Shown: positions 38,548 to 51,384, counted from the stretch's first letter. The stretch is 64,000 nt of DNA from an uncultured Oceanospirillaceae bacterium (GCA_937136055.1 CAKZOD010000022.1:186001-250000), one strand, 5' to 3'. Numbers and translations are program-made. Notes: generated by a model from the letters alone, not told the origin.

Positions 38548-39764
38548 TGTCCGCTTTAAATATCGCTTGCACCAATATAACTGAAAATGTTTCAAAAAGG
38601 CCGTTAAGAGTCGCGATGGTTGCTGGCGAAGCCTCTGGGGATATTTTAGGCGAAGGTCTCATTAAAGGGCTTAAAGTTATTTATCCTGATATCGAGTTTT
38701 ATGGTATTGGCGGGCCTTTGATGATAGCGCAAGGCTTTGATAGCCAGGTGCCTATGGAAAAACTATCTGTCATGGGGCTTGTTGAGGTTTTATCACACTT
38801 GCCCGAATTACTTGGTATTCGTCGCCAATTGAAAAACAAGCTTATTAATACTCCACCAGATATATTTATTGGTATTGATGCGCCTGATTTTAACTTAGGA
38901 TTAGAGAAATCACTGAAAGATGCCGGCATATTAACAGTTCATTACGTTAGTCCTTCGGTTTGGGCTTGGAAGCGAAAACGCATCTTTAAGATTAAAAAAG
39001 CAGTCGATTTACTGCTTTGTTTATTTCCTTTTGAAGGGGAATATTACAAAGAAACTAACCAGAACTTAGCTTATGTTGGGCATCCTTTAGCCAAGGAAAT
39101 TAACAAAGAGTTAGCTCCACAACGAAGCGATAGCACAGAAGTAGTAGATAACGATAATACAACGATTGCTATCCTTCCTGGTTCGCGCTCAAGTGAAACC
39201 AGATATTTATTGCCAGCGTTTCTAGAAGCGGCCTCTATTTTGTCGCGCGCTCATAAAAATTTACACTTTGTTATTCCTGCTGCTAACCAAAAACGTTATG
39301 AAGAGATTAGTCTGCAATTGCAAGCTTTTAAAGAGCTTCAGGTTAGTCTTGTTTTAGGGCAGTCAAGGCAAGTTATGCGCAAAGCAGATGTGATAATGAT
39401 AGCATCTGGTACTGCTACGCTAGAAGCAGCATTGCTTGGGAAGCCAATGGTTGTTGCCTATAAAATGGCAAGCCTTACCTATGCCCTATATTCGCGTATG
39501 TTGCATACACGTTTTGTCTCTTTACCTAATATACTAGCAAATGAATTAGTAGTGCCTGAGCTGTTACAGGACAATGCTACTGCCGAAAATATTGCGGCAG
39601 AAGTGAAAATACTGCTTCTTGACCCTGAGAAAAGAAAGGCCATCAGTCAAAAGTTTGTCGAGATCCAGCGAACTTTAAATGTTGATTCAAATGCCATTGC
39701 GGCTAAAGCTGTTGAAAAACTTCTAAAGTGTTCGCCTTTAAATGTGAGTAGTAAAAATGACTGA
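38547..39764 (+). CDS. lpxB: Lipid-A-disaccharide synthase LpxB
   Basis: LpxB condenses UDP-2,3-diacylglucosamine with lipid X to form the lipid A disaccharide; it is a peripheral GT-B glycosyltransferase. The GTG start at 38547 overlaps the lpxA stop. [44 protein letters not shown] and [21 protein letters not shown] are family motifs. At 405 residues it is slightly longer than E. coli (382), with an extra N-terminal lead and a short insertion near residue 190. A later in-frame start is possible, since the family core begins near residue 20. It overlaps rnhB by eight bases. Confidence 0.95.
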   Translation: MSALNIACTNITENVSKRPLRVAMVAGEASGDILGEGLIKGLKVIYPDIEFYGIGGPLMIAQGFDSQVPMEKLSVMGLVEVLSHLPELLGIRRQLKNKLINTPPDIFIGIDAPDFNLGLEKSLKDAGILTVHYVSPSVWAWKRKRIFKIKKAVDLLLCLFPFEGEYYKETNQNLAYVGHPLAKEINKELAPQRSDSTEVVDNDNTTIAILPGSRSSETRYLLPAFLEAASILSRAHKNLHFVIPAANQKRYEEISLQLQAFKELQVSLVLGQSRQVMRKADVIMIASGTATLEAALLGKPMVVAYKMASLTYALYSRMLHTRFVSLPNILANELVVPELLQDNATAENIAAEVKILLLDPEKRKAISQKFVEIQRTLNVDSNAIAAKAVEKLLKCSPLNVSSKND

Positions 39765-40350
39765 TAATGAGATGCAAAGATATCTGTCAATATCCCTTTT
39801 AGCTGGCTGTGACGAAGTTGGGCGCGGTCCATTGGTTGGGGATGTGGTTTCAGCAGCCGTTATACTTGATCCTCAGCAGCCAATTGAAGGTTTGGCAGAC
39901 TCAAAGAAATTATCTGAAAAGAAACGCAATGCGCTTTATCAAGAAATTATTGATAAATCCCTTTGCTATTCAATAGGTAGGGCGACACCTGCTGAAATTG
40001 ATAAAATTAATATCCTGCATGCAAGTATGTTATCTATGCAGCGTGCAATTGAAGGGTTGTCAGTCATACCTGATCACGTTTTAGTTGATGGGAATCGTTG
40101 TCCTGAAATTACTTATTCCTGTGAGGCTATCGTTAAAGGGGATAGTAAAATTCCAGCGATTAGTGCAGCCTCAATTTTGGCAAAGGTCGTGCGTGATAAC
40201 GAAATGAAAGAATTACACCAAGAGCATCCTGAATACGGCTTTGCAAGTCATAAAGGCTACCCGACTAAACAGCATATGGAAGCACTGGAGCAATTTGGGC
40301 CTCTTCCCGCTCATCGAAAGAGCTTTAAGCCTGTTAGTCGATTATTGTAA
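39757..40350 (+). CDS. rnhB: Ribonuclease HII RnhB
   Basis: RNase HII removes ribonucleotides from DNA duplexes. The 197-residue protein has the active-site [20 protein letters not shown] with Asp19 and Glu20, [24 protein letters not shown] and later Asp-containing VDGN and [11 protein letters not shown]. The third position of AGCDEVGRG (Cys) and Asp in VGDV are small departures from the common AGVDE and AGPV. It overlaps lpxB, continuing the tight packing from lpxD. Confidence 0.95.
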   Translation: MTDNEMQRYLSISLLAGCDEVGRGPLVGDVVSAAVILDPQQPIEGLADSKKLSEKKRNALYQEIIDKSLCYSIGRATPAEIDKINILHASMLSMQRAIEGLSVIPDHVLVDGNRCPEITYSCEAIVKGDSKIPAISAASILAKVVRDNEMKELHQEHPEYGFASHKGYPTKQHMEALEQFGPLPAHRKSFKPVSRLL

Positions 40351-40448
40351 ATATATTTCAATCAGATAGCTGTGAAAAATAACTTTGTCGTCAGGTTTAC
40401 TTCACTCCTCACGGCAAGAAAATTTAATAGAAAGGATAATGAATAGAT

Positions 40449-43400
40449 ATGTCTCAATCTTTTGTGCATCTTCGCGCTCACACTGAATATTCCGTTGTTG
40501 ATGGGTTGTGTCGTGTTAAACCACTGGTTGAAGCTGCAAAACAAGATCAAATGCCTGCTGTGGCTGTTACTGATCATATCAATTTATTTGCTTTGGTTAA
40601 GTTTTATAAGGCATCTACAAGTGCTGGTGTTAAACCTATTTGTGGTGCAGATTTACTGATTATTGATGATGATTTAAAAGAAGCACCTTACACCATAACA
40701 CTGCTGGTTCAAAATGCGCAGGGCTATAGAAGTTTAATGGAGCTGATCTCCTTAGCTTATGAACAAGGACAGAACTTTATTCTAGATAAAGCACTGTTAA
40801 AGGAAAGTTGGTTAGCTGAAAAAACAGATGGACTCATCGCATTATCAGCCGCTGGTAAAGGAGAGCTAGGTCGTTCAATTTTAGCAGAAAATGGCGATTC
40901 TAAAGCCGTTCTGCAAAAGTGGATGCAGCGCTATCCCAATCGCTTTTATATTGAGCTGCAAAGAACAGGTCGTGCGCTTGAAAATGAACTAGTCACCCAA
41001 AGTGTCGAATTAGCGAGCGAGTTTGCATGTCCTGTGGTTGCAACAAACGATATTATGTTTGTTAACGCCTCTGATTTTGATGCTCATGAAGCTAGGGTTT
41101 GCATCAACCAGTCCAGAGTGCTTGATGATCCTAAAAGACCTAGAGATTATAGTGATCAACAATTTTTTAGAACATCTGCACAAATGTGCGAATTGTTCTC
41201 AGATATACCTTCTGCCATTGAAAATACTTTAGAGATTGCTAAGCGATGCAACATAGAGCTTGATTTAGGTACTTATTATTTACCGAAATATCCAATCCCA
41301 GATGGGATGACAATGGATGAGTTTTTCAGGGATGTCTCTATTGAAGGTCTAGAAGAGCGTCTTGAAATACTGCTTGATAAAGAAGCAGAAGATTATGAGC
41401 AACAACGTCAGCTATATTATGATCGTTTAGAATTTGAATTAGATATTATTATTCAAATGGGTTTCCCAGGTTACTTCTTGATCGTAATGGATTTCATCAA
41501 ATGGGGTAAAGAAAACGATATCCCTGTCGGGCCTGGTCGTGGTTCAGGGGCTGGCTCTTTGATTGCTTACGCGCAAAAAATTACAGACCTTGATCCATTA
41601 GAGTACGACTTGCTATTCGAGCGTTTCTTGAACCCTGAACGTGTATCCATGCCCGATTTTGATATCGATTTTTGTATGGATAACCGCGACAAGGTTATTG
41701 ATTATGTTGCCGGTGCATACGGCAGAGATGCGGTATCTCAAATTGTTACCTTTGGCACAATGGCTGCTAAAGCGGTAGTGCGTGATGTTGCAAGGGTACA
41801 AGGTAAAGCATTCGGCTTGGCTGACAAGCTATCAAAGCTCATTCCATTTGAGGTCGGTATTACACTGTCTAAAGCGCTGGAGGCGGAGCCCGCATTATCT
41901 GAGTTTGTCAAAGGAAGTGAAGAAGCGCAAGAAATCATGGATATGGCGCTTAAGCTTGAAGGTACCGTTCGAGGGACTGGTAAGCATGCAGGTGGTGTTG
42001 TAATAGCGCCCACTAAATTGACAGATTTTGCTGCGACACATTGTGATGCAGAAGGACAGGGGCTTGTCACTCAATTCGATAAAAACGATGTTGAGGAAGC
42101 GGGACTTGTTAAGTTTGACTTCTTAGGCTTAAGAACACTGACCATTATTGACTGGGCTCTTAAGACCATAAATGGCAAGCGGGCAAAGGAAGGTAAAGAA
42201 GATCTAGATATTGCCTTAATTGATTTAGAAGACCAAGCAACTTTCGATCTTTTGCAATCAGCTGAGACTACTGCTGTTTTCCAGCTCGAATCCAGCGGCA
42301 TGAAAGATCTGGTCTCTAAACTTCTACCATCGCGTTTCGAAGATATTATCGCTCTAGTGGCGCTGTTTAGACCGGGGCCGCTTCAGTCGGGCATGGTTGA
42401 TGACTTTATTAACCGTAAGCATGGTCGTGCTGAAATGGCCTGGCCGCATGCGGATTATCAACTAGAGAGCTTACAGCCAGTACTAGAACCGACTTACGGT
42501 ATAATTCTCTATCAAGAACAGGTCATGCAAATCGCTCAGGTGATGGCAGGTTATACCTTAGGTGGTGCTGATATGTTGCGCCGTGCTATGGGTAAAAAGA
42601 AGCCTGAAGAAATGGCAAAGCAGCGCGATAGCTTTCTTGATGGTTGTATTGAAAATAATATCGATAAAGATTTAGCAGGCAATATTTTTGACCTGGTAGA
42701 AAAGTTTGCGGGCTACGGATTTAACAAATCCCACTCTGCAGCTTATGCACTGGTTTCCTACCAAACAGCCTGGTTAAAAACTCACTACCCAGCGCCTTTC
42801 ATGGCTGCGGTAATGTCGGCAGATATGCAAAACACTGAGAAGGTGGTGATATTTGTTGAAGAATGTCGCAACATGGGAATTCCTCCCGCGCTACCAAGTG
42901 TTCAAGTCGGTGATTATAAATTTACCGTTGATGATAACGGTACAATCATATACGGACTTGGTGCGATTAAAGGTGTTGGTGAAGGACCTATTGAAGCAAT
43001 TATTGACGCTCGTAATGATGGCAAAGGCAAGTTCACAGATATGTATGAGTTCTGTGAGCGTGTAGGTGCTAAAAAGCTCAACAAACGTGTGATGGAAGGC
43101 CTTATTCGCTGCGGCGCAATGGACGATTTAGGGCCTAGCCGTGCGGTTATGATGGCATCTATAAGTGATGCATTAAAAGCAGCTGATCAAAACGAGCATA
43201 ACCAAAATGCAGGCATGTTTGATTTATTTGGCAATGATGACCAAGAGCTTGCGAGAAACCCGTTTGAAGAAAATTTAAATGCACGCAACTGGACAGATAA
43301 AGAAAGACTCAATGGCGAGCTAGAAACATTAGGATTATATCTAACGGGCCATCCGATTGATGAGTATGAAAAAGAGCTTAAGCATTTTATTAGTAAGAAA

Positions 43401-43940
43401 ATAAATGCAGTCGCACCAGCGCGCGGTGCAGTACAAAAAATTGCGGGTTTGATTGTTGATCAGCGTGTGATGAAAACAAAGAAGGGTGATAATTTATGTT
43501 TTATTACCTTGGATGATCGCTCAGCTCGAATCGAAGTGACACTCTTTGGCGATGTTTATGAAGCTTATCGAGAAATAATAAAGAAAGATACCGTTGTGAT
43601 TATGGAAGGTGAAATTTCCAATGATGATTACTCGGGAGGCCTTAAAGTACGTGCAAATCGTTTGATGAGCATTCCACAGGCCCGTGCTCAATATGCACAT
43701 AGAGTCACTGTGAAATGTGAAGAGAAGCATTTCAAAGGGCGTAAGTTGAAAGAGCTAGTAGATTTATTGGAAAAATATCAAAACCCACAAGGTTTAACGC
43801 TAGCGTTTAATTACCACGCAGAGCAAGCTAGAGGCGCAATAGAATTAGCAGAGCAATGGCGTGTAGAGGCAGGCGATGACTTGGTTATTGCACTGACTGA
43901 ATTTTTTGGCGAAGGTAAAGTTGAAGTTACTTATTTGTAA
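40449..43940 (+). CDS. dnaE: DNA polymerase III alpha subunit DnaE
   Basis: The replicative polymerase catalytic subunit, 1163 residues (E. coli 1160). An N-terminal PHP domain starts with FVHLRAHTEYSVVDG. The C-family polymerase active site has GPGRGSGAGSLIAYA and PDFDIDF with Asp403, Asp405 and Asp407, and FNKSHSAAYALVSYQ near 760. A helix-hairpin-helix region follows, then an OB fold (IAGLIVDQRVMKTKKGD) and the C-terminal tau-binding region. It is complete and follows rnhB after a 98-base gap, as in E. coli. Confidence 0.97.
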   Translation: MSQSFVHLRAHTEYSVVDGLCRVKPLVEAAKQDQMPAVAVTDHINLFALVKFYKASTSAGVKPICGADLLIIDDDLKEAPYTITLLVQNAQGYRSLMELISLAYEQGQNFILDKALLKESWLAEKTDGLIALSAAGKGELGRSILAENGDSKAVLQKWMQRYPNRFYIELQRTGRALENELVTQSVELASEFACPVVATNDIMFVNASDFDAHEARVCINQSRVLDDPKRPRDYSDQQFFRTSAQMCELFSDIPSAIENTLEIAKRCNIELDLGTYYLPKYPIPDGMTMDEFFRDVSIEGLEERLEILLDKEAEDYEQQRQLYYDRLEFELDIIIQMGFPGYFLIVMDFIKWGKENDIPVGPGRGSGAGSLIAYAQKITDLDPLEYDLLFERFLNPERVSMPDFDIDFCMDNRDKVIDYVAGAYGRDAVSQIVTFGTMAAKAVVRDVARVQGKAFGLADKLSKLIPFEVGITLSKALEAEPALSEFVKGSEEAQEIMDMALKLEGTVRGTGKHAGGVVIAPTKLTDFAATHCDAEGQGLVTQFDKNDVEEAGLVKFDFLGLRTLTIIDWALKTINGKRAKEGKEDLDIALIDLEDQATFDLLQSAETTAVFQLESSGMKDLVSKLLPSRFEDIIALVALFRPGPLQSGMVDDFINRKHGRAEMAWPHADYQLESLQPVLEPTYGIILYQEQVMQIAQVMAGYTLGGADMLRRAMGKKKPEEMAKQRDSFLDGCIENNIDKDLAGNIFDLVEKFAGYGFNKSHSAAYALVSYQTAWLKTHYPAPFMAAVMSADMQNTEKVVIFVEECRNMGIPPALPSVQVGDYKFTVDDNGTIIYGLGAIKGVGEGPIEAIIDARNDGKGKFTDMYEFCERVGAKKLNKRVMEGLIRCGAMDDLGPSRAVMMASISDALKAADQNEHNQNAGMFDLFGNDDQELARNPFEENLNARNWTDKERLNGELETLGLYLTGHPIDEYEKELKHFISKKINAVAPARGAVQKIAGLIVDQRVMKTKKGDNLCFITLDDRSARIEVTLFGDVYEAYREIIKKDTVVIMEGEISNDDYSGGLKVRANRLMSIPQARAQYAHRVTVKCEEKHFKGRKLKELVDLLEKYQNPQGLTLAFNYHAEQARGAIELAEQWRVEAGDDLVIALTEFFGEGKVEVTYL

Positions 43941-44258
43941 CCTTGTATTGTTTAGCTAGCCTCTAGCCTCTAGCCTCTAGCCGCTCCTAATTAGAAGTTA
44001 TAGTAGGAGTTTAATGGAGGGCGGGTAGTTGATGTCAATAAGCGAAAAATATTACAGCTTGTTGGTACAAACACGAGTGAAGTGTTTTAAAATATATCAC
44101 TAATTAAATTCATATCTTTAAATGCGTTACAGTACAGTCAATGTCTGACATTTTTAGATTTAGGCCTTAGTTGAAAAAATTACGACTAAAGCTAGTTATC
44201 TTATAACCGTAACGGTAAAATTGGCCGTTAATTTGAAATTAAGAGCGGAAACGAGCAG
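43941..44258. other. 318-base gap between dnaE and accA
   Basis: No gene is apparent. It holds a 7-base tandem repeat just after dnaE (listed separately), two short odd palindromes (AATGTCTGACATT at 44140-44152 and ACCGTAACGGT at 44206-44216), and a possible -35 TTGAAA at 44171 with no good partner. It probably contains the accA promoter. Confidence 0.5.
43956..43983. repeat. Short tandem repeat, 7-base unit, four copies
   Basis: CTAGCCT is repeated three times in perfect register, with a fourth copy ending in G (CTAGCCG). It begins 16 bases after the dnaE stop. The unit carries the rare CTAG tetranucleotide. Confidence 0.85.
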
Positions 44259-45215
44259 ATGAATCCTAACTATTTAGAGTTTGAACAACCAATTGCCAAG
44301 CTGGAAACTAAAATTGAAGAGCTTAGGTTAGTGGGTGAAAACACTGAAATTAATATTTCCGAAGAGCTATTAAATTTAGAAGAGAAAAGTAAAGCACTGA
44401 CTCAAACGATCTTCAGTGATTTATCTGCATGGCAGGTCCAGCAAATTGCTCGCCATCCAAAGCGCCCTTATACATTAGACTTCATCGAATACTTGTTTGA
44501 AGATTTTGAAGAGATTCATGGTGATAGACACTATGCTGACGATGCTGCCTTAGTTTGCGGTATGGCGCGTTTAGAGGGAAAGCCGGTTGTTATCATCGGT
44601 CACCAAAAAGGTCGTGATGTAAAAGAAAAAGTAAAACGTAATTTCGGTATGCCACGCCCAGAGGGATATCGTAAAGCGTTACGTGTGATGGAAATGGCTG
44701 AACGTTTCAAAATGCCAATCATCACTTTTATTGATACACCAGGCGCCTATCCAGGGATTGGTGCAGAAGAGCGTGGCCAATCAGAAGCAATCGCTTTTAA
44801 CTTAGCTAAAATGTCACAGCTTAAAACACCTGTAATCTCTACGGTAATTGGTGAAGGTGGCTCTGGCGGTGCGTTAGCGATCGGTGTTTGTGATAAGTTA
44901 ATGATGCTGCAATACTCGACCTATTCTGTTATTTCTCCAGAGGGTTGTGCCTCTATTCTTTGGAAGAGTGCTGACAAAGCTTCAGAAGCTGCGAAAGTAA
45001 TGGGTATAACATCAGAGCGTTTGCATGAGCTAGGCTTAGTAGATGAAGTTATTGAAGAGCCGCTAGGCGGAGCCCATCGTTCACCTTTAGAGCTTGCTAA
45101 GAATTTGAAGGCACAGCTATTAAGCTCTCTTGAAGCACTAGAGGCTCTATCTGAAGAAGAGTTGTTAGAAAAACGTTACGAGAGATTAATGTCTTACGGG
45201 TTAAGCGCTCAGTAA
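44259..45215 (+). CDS. accA: Acetyl-CoA carboxylase carboxyltransferase subunit alpha
   Basis: AccA and AccD transfer carboxyl from carboxybiotin to acetyl-CoA, making malonyl-CoA for fatty-acid synthesis. The 318-residue protein (E. coli 319) has the N-terminal helical segment, [59 protein letters not shown] and [13 protein letters not shown] in order. It needs biotinylated AccB, made from the vitamin produced by the bio cluster at the start of the window. It precedes tilS, a common arrangement. Confidence 0.97.
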   Translation: MNPNYLEFEQPIAKLETKIEELRLVGENTEINISEELLNLEEKSKALTQTIFSDLSAWQVQQIARHPKRPYTLDFIEYLFEDFEEIHGDRHYADDAALVCGMARLEGKPVVIIGHQKGRDVKEKVKRNFGMPRPEGYRKALRVMEMAERFKMPIITFIDTPGAYPGIGAEERGQSEAIAFNLAKMSQLKTPVISTVIGEGGSGGALAIGVCDKLMMLQYSTYSVISPEGCASILWKSADKASEAAKVMGITSERLHELGLVDEVIEEPLGGAHRSPLELAKNLKAQLLSSLEALEALSEEELLEKRYERLMSYGLSAQ

Positions 45216-45231
45216 TTTAACTGAGCTTTTT
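45207..45231 (+). terminator. Probable terminator overlapping the accA stop
   Basis: Seven-base stem GCTCAGT / ACTGAGC with a six-base loop and TTTTTCT tail. The left arm includes the last coding bases of accA. It would partly separate accA from tilS. Confidence 0.65.
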
Positions 45232-45263
45232 CTCAATGTTACTTTTTTAAAGTAGCTCTCAAA

Positions 45264-46568
45264 ATGTCAATCACTCAAGCATTTTACGATAGATGTCTAT
45301 GGCTGCAAGATCAGCGAAAGCATAGGCATCTACCGCCCATAAAACGCTGGGTTGTGGCACTCAGTGGCGGTTTGGATTCAGTCGTCACACTTCATCTAGC
45401 TTCCCAATTACTGCCTCCCAATAGCGTTTGCGCTGTGCATGTTAATCATCAGTTACAATCTCAAGCAAATGATTGGCAAGCACTTTGTGAGCAGTTGTGT
45501 AATAGCTACGCTATTCCAATTAAATCCTATGTTATAAACCCTCAAGGGGTAAGCGAGCAATTACTGCGTGATGCTCGATATGATTGCTTTTTAGATTTTA
45601 TTCATGAACAAGACTGCTTTTTGTTTGGGCACCATGCGAACGATCAGGCAGAAACTATACTCTTTCGTATGGTACGAGGAGCGGGTAGCAAAGGAGTATC
45701 TGCAATCCCTGCTGAGCGAGCACTTGGCAAAGGGCACTTGCTCAGGCCGCTATTGGCATTACCAAGGCATGAGCTAGAAAGCTATGCAAGACAATCAAAT
45801 TTGCAATGGGTAGAAGACCCAAGTAATCATTCGCTGGATTATGATAGAAATTATTTGAGGCATGAAGTTGTAAAGCCTTTAGTCAAGCACTGGCCGAAAG
45901 CATGTGAAAAAATGGCTTTATCTGCAGCGCTTATTGAACAAGAACATCAGCTTCTTAACGACTATTTAGAAACAGATTTGCAAACTATTGCTGAGCATAA
46001 TTACTTTAATCTAAAAGCTTGGGGCGCGTTATCAGAGAATAAGGGTAATGCACTACTGCGATTGTGGTTGAAGCGTGAAACTGGAAGAGTTGTATCTTCA
46101 AAACAGTTTAAACAAATAGTTGAGCAGCTTATTTACAGTAAGCAAGACTCAAACGCTCACAGTATTTTAGGCAATTATACGCTGAAGCGCTATAAGCAGC
46201 TATTGTTTGTCCTAGCAACACCGCGCTTAACTGAAGCATGGCCAAAATTGGTTATCGCTGAGCATCAGGTACGTCTTAAACAAGGTGTGCTTAGCGTGGA
46301 AAGCTGTCAAAGGGGTATTGATTTAAAGCCTGAAATGTATTGGCAGAGCGCAGAGCTAGGTTTGGTTGTAAAGGCAGAAAACAGACCTGCAAAGAAATTA
46401 AAAAAGCTCCTTCAAGAATCCGCAGTCGCACCTTGGCATAGAGATAGTTGGCCAATACTAATGCTGGGTAAAGAAGTAGTTGCTGTCGCTGGAATTTGTG
46501 TTTGTGAAGGCTGGTTAGAAGATAAGCAAAATAAATCTGTTTTTTGCCTAGATTGGAAGCCTTTGTGA
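45264..46568 (+). CDS. tilS: tRNA(Ile)-lysidine synthetase TilS
   Basis: TilS attaches lysine to C34 of the tRNA-Ile(CAU) anticodon, which changes its reading from AUG to AUA. The P-loop-like SGGLDS is at residues 34-39, HHANDQAETILFRMVRGAG near 128 is the second signature, and the C-terminal substrate-binding domains end APWHRDSWPILM. Length is 434 (E. coli 432). It is essential in most bacteria. The gene sits between accA and pyrG. Confidence 0.95.
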   Translation: MSITQAFYDRCLWLQDQRKHRHLPPIKRWVVALSGGLDSVVTLHLASQLLPPNSVCAVHVNHQLQSQANDWQALCEQLCNSYAIPIKSYVINPQGVSEQLLRDARYDCFLDFIHEQDCFLFGHHANDQAETILFRMVRGAGSKGVSAIPAERALGKGHLLRPLLALPRHELESYARQSNLQWVEDPSNHSLDYDRNYLRHEVVKPLVKHWPKACEKMALSAALIEQEHQLLNDYLETDLQTIAEHNYFNLKAWGALSENKGNALLRLWLKRETGRVVSSKQFKQIVEQLIYSKQDSNAHSILGNYTLKRYKQLLFVLATPRLTEAWPKLVIAEHQVRLKQGVLSVESCQRGIDLKPEMYWQSAELGLVVKAENRPAKKLKKLLQESAVAPWHRDSWPILMLGKEVVAVAGICVCEGWLEDKQNKSVFCLDWKPL

Positions 46569-46638
46569 TTGAGCAACAAGGCACTTTTTGTTAGACTGCA
46601 ACGCCATCGTAAGTAACATTTATTTCCTCCATTTTTAA

Positions 46639-48291
<1,653 letters not shown>

Positions 48292-48336
48292 CAGACCCAT
48301 TGTTAAATAATTCAAATAGCTAAATTCTGATTGTTT

Positions 48337-48369
48337 TATAAGTGCTTAAGTTTACCTATAGCACTTATA
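48337..48369 (+). other. Perfect inverted repeat after pyrG
   Basis: Ten-base arms TATAAGTGCT / AGCACTTATA with a 13-base loop lie 45 bases after the pyrG stop. There is no T-run, so it is a weak terminator candidate or an RNA end-protection hairpin. Confidence 0.55.
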
Positions 48370-48377
48370 GAGCAGAG

Positions 48378-48515
48378 GTGAGTTTTGATATTTTAAATGA
48401 AAAGTTGCCCGAGAGCTGCACACAACAGGAAACGGTAAATCTAGCTACCGACAATATTTATACCGACCAGGCTAAAGAGTGGAAGGATAAGTATGTGAAT
48501 TGCATTACTGAATAA
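48378..48515 (+). CDS. Possible small protein between pyrG and eno
   Basis: An open frame with GTG start at 48378 encodes 45 residues beginning with MSFDILNEKLPESCTQ and ending DKYVNCITE. The frame stays open upstream to GTG 48342, but that codon lies in the hairpin. Composition is protein-like (acidic, two Cys, one Trp), yet the ribosome site is poor and no family is recognised. It might be a remnant of a lost gene. It ends 41 bases before the eno ATG. Confidence 0.3.
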   Translation: MSFDILNEKLPESCTQQETVNLATDNIYTDQAKEWKDKYVNCITE

Positions 48516-48553
48516 TCTGATACCAGCGACGTAACGTTGCTTACGAGGAGTAA

Positions 48554-49849
<1,296 letters not shown>

Positions 49850-49951
49850 TTGTAGTAAGAAGTGTTTTATGTTTCGTGAATAGGACTTACATGTGGCCAT
49901 CTAATGGTTCAGTGTTGTTACACAAGAAGCATTAAAATATTTCACAAAAAT

Positions 49952-49975
49952 AAGGGGGCAATGCTCCCTTTTTCT
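49952..49975 (+). terminator. Intrinsic terminator after eno
   Basis: Seven-base stem AGGGGGC / GCTCCCT (one G-T pair) with a short loop and TTTTTC tail. It separates eno from ftsB. Confidence 0.75.
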
Positions 49976-50035
49976 TTGTATTAACCGTTAAAAACTTTAC
50001 ACTAAGCACTCTTATCCACAATGGTCAGGATCTAA

Positions 50036-50320
50036 ATGTACCGCGTTTTATTGCTCTCCCTATTAGTTTTACTCGGCGCTCTGCAATACAGGGTGTGGTT
50101 TGGTGAAGCTAACGTATTGCAATTATCTGGTTTAAAGCTCGAAATAGAGCAGCAGCGTGAAAATAACGATCAATTATTACTGCGCAACCATCAGCTCGAG
50201 GCGGAAGTAAAAGATCTACGCAAAGGGCTAGAAGCAATTGAGGAACGCGCTAGAAGTGAGTTAGGTATGGTAAAGCCTGATGAAACCTTTTATCAGTTAA
50301 TAGAAAAAACTGATTTATAG
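50036..50320 (+). CDS. ftsB: Cell division protein FtsB
   Basis: FtsB is a bitopic inner-membrane protein that forms the FtsQLB complex and helps switch on septal cell-wall synthesis. The 94-residue product has one membrane helix (residues about 3-20), the YRVWFGEANVL junction, and a periplasmic coiled coil from about 27 to 70, ending with ERARSELGMVKPDETFYQLI, the conserved tail. In pseudomonads it is followed by ispD and ispF; here truD follows after 23 bases. Confidence 0.95.
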   Translation: MYRVLLLSLLVLLGALQYRVWFGEANVLQLSGLKLEIEQQRENNDQLLLRNHQLEAEVKDLRKGLEAIEERARSELGMVKPDETFYQLIEKTDL

Positions 50321-50343
50321 CTTATATAGGCAATAAAAACTGA

Positions 50344-51384
50344 ATGAATAAATTCCCTACCGATTACAGCTATTTAAATGGCTGCCCTTTAAGTGACGCT
50401 TCTATCAGGTCCGAAAATAGCGATTTTCTCGTTAAGGAAATTCCAGCCTTTGAACCCGACGGAGAAGGAGAACACTGGTATTTAAAAATAGAAAAAGACG
50501 GTGAAAATAGTGACTGGATTGCAAAGCAGTTAGCCATCTATTTTAATGTATCAAGTAAAGAAATCGGCTATGCAGGAAAGAAAGATCGCCACGCTATCAC
50601 TCAGCAGTGGTTTAGTGTTTGTTTGCCGGGTGTAAAAACGATTGATATCAGTGCGTTTGATACCGATAAAGTGCGTGTTTTAGCAGTGGAAAAGCACAGC
50701 CGCAAGTTACGCACAGGAGCTTTAAAAGGTAATTGTTTTCAAATACGCCTTAAAGACGTTTCTGATGATGTTGATTTAGAAAAACGTTTGTCTTTGATTG
50801 TTGATGGCGTGCCTAACTACTTTGGTGAGCAGCGCTTTGGTATTGACGGGGGAAACCTTCGTCGTGGTGTTGCGCTGCTTAAGGGAGAGTTTAAAGAACG
50901 CAATAGAACTAAAAAAGGATTATATATCTCAGCGGTTAGAAGCTGGTTATTTAATCATATGCTCTCAAATAGACTAAAGCATAGTTTATGGTCTGATGTG
51001 ATGGCTGGTGATGTCGTAATGCTCGATGGTACCAAAAGCCATTTTGTCGTTGATGATATAGATGATATTAAACGGCGTTTACAAGAGCATGATTTACATA
51101 TCACAGGTGCCTTGTGGGGCCGTGGGCGCAGTATTTGCGAAGCGCAGGCAGAGCTTTGGGAGCAGGAGCAGGTTAAAGGTTTTAATGAAATTACCGCGGC
51201 TTTGGAAAAAGCAGGGCTTAGCCAAGAGCGCAGAGCATTGAGGGTGCTACCTAAAAATCTTGAGTACAAAAAAGAGCAAGATGGGATTTGGCTAATTAGT
51301 TTTGAATTGCCACCGGGGGCTTTTGCCACAAGTGTCTTACGCGAATTATGTAATATATCAAATAATGCGGGTAGAAATAGATGA
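50344..51384 (+). CDS. truD: tRNA pseudouridine(13) synthase TruD
   Basis: TruD makes pseudouridine 13 in tRNA-Glu. The 346-residue enzyme (E. coli 349) has the catalytic Asp81 in GYAGKKDRHAITQQWFS, PNYFGEQRFGIDGGN, and the inserted TRUD domain with a C-terminal ELPPGAFATSVLREL. Its stop overlaps the surE start by four bases (ATGA). The truD-surE-pcm-nlpD-rpoS order is conserved in gammaproteobacteria. Confidence 0.96.
   Translation: MNKFPTDYSYLNGCPLSDASIRSENSDFLVKEIPAFEPDGEGEHWYLKIEKDGENSDWIAKQLAIYFNVSSKEIGYAGKKDRHAITQQWFSVCLPGVKTIDISAFDTDKVRVLAVEKHSRKLRTGALKGNCFQIRLKDVSDDVDLEKRLSLIVDGVPNYFGEQRFGIDGGNLRRGVALLKGEFKERNRTKKGLYISAVRSWLFNHMLSNRLKHSLWSDVMAGDVVMLDGTKSHFVVDDIDDIKRRLQEHDLHITGALWGRGRSICEAQAELWEQEQVKGFNEITAALEKAGLSQERRALRVLPKNLEYKKEQDGIWLISFELPPGAFATSVLRELCNISNNAGRNR

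Noticed and set aside
41738..42070. 110-codon open frame on the minus strand
   Set aside because: Antisense to the dnaE polymerase domain; low-complexity Ser/Ala composition follows from the codon pattern of dnaE.
43956..43983. CRISPR-like repeat
   Set aside because: The unit is 7 bases without spacers, so it is a simple tandem repeat.
50955..51329. 124-codon open frame on the minus strand
   Set aside because: Antisense to truD, with Ser/Cys-rich sequence typical of a shadow frame.
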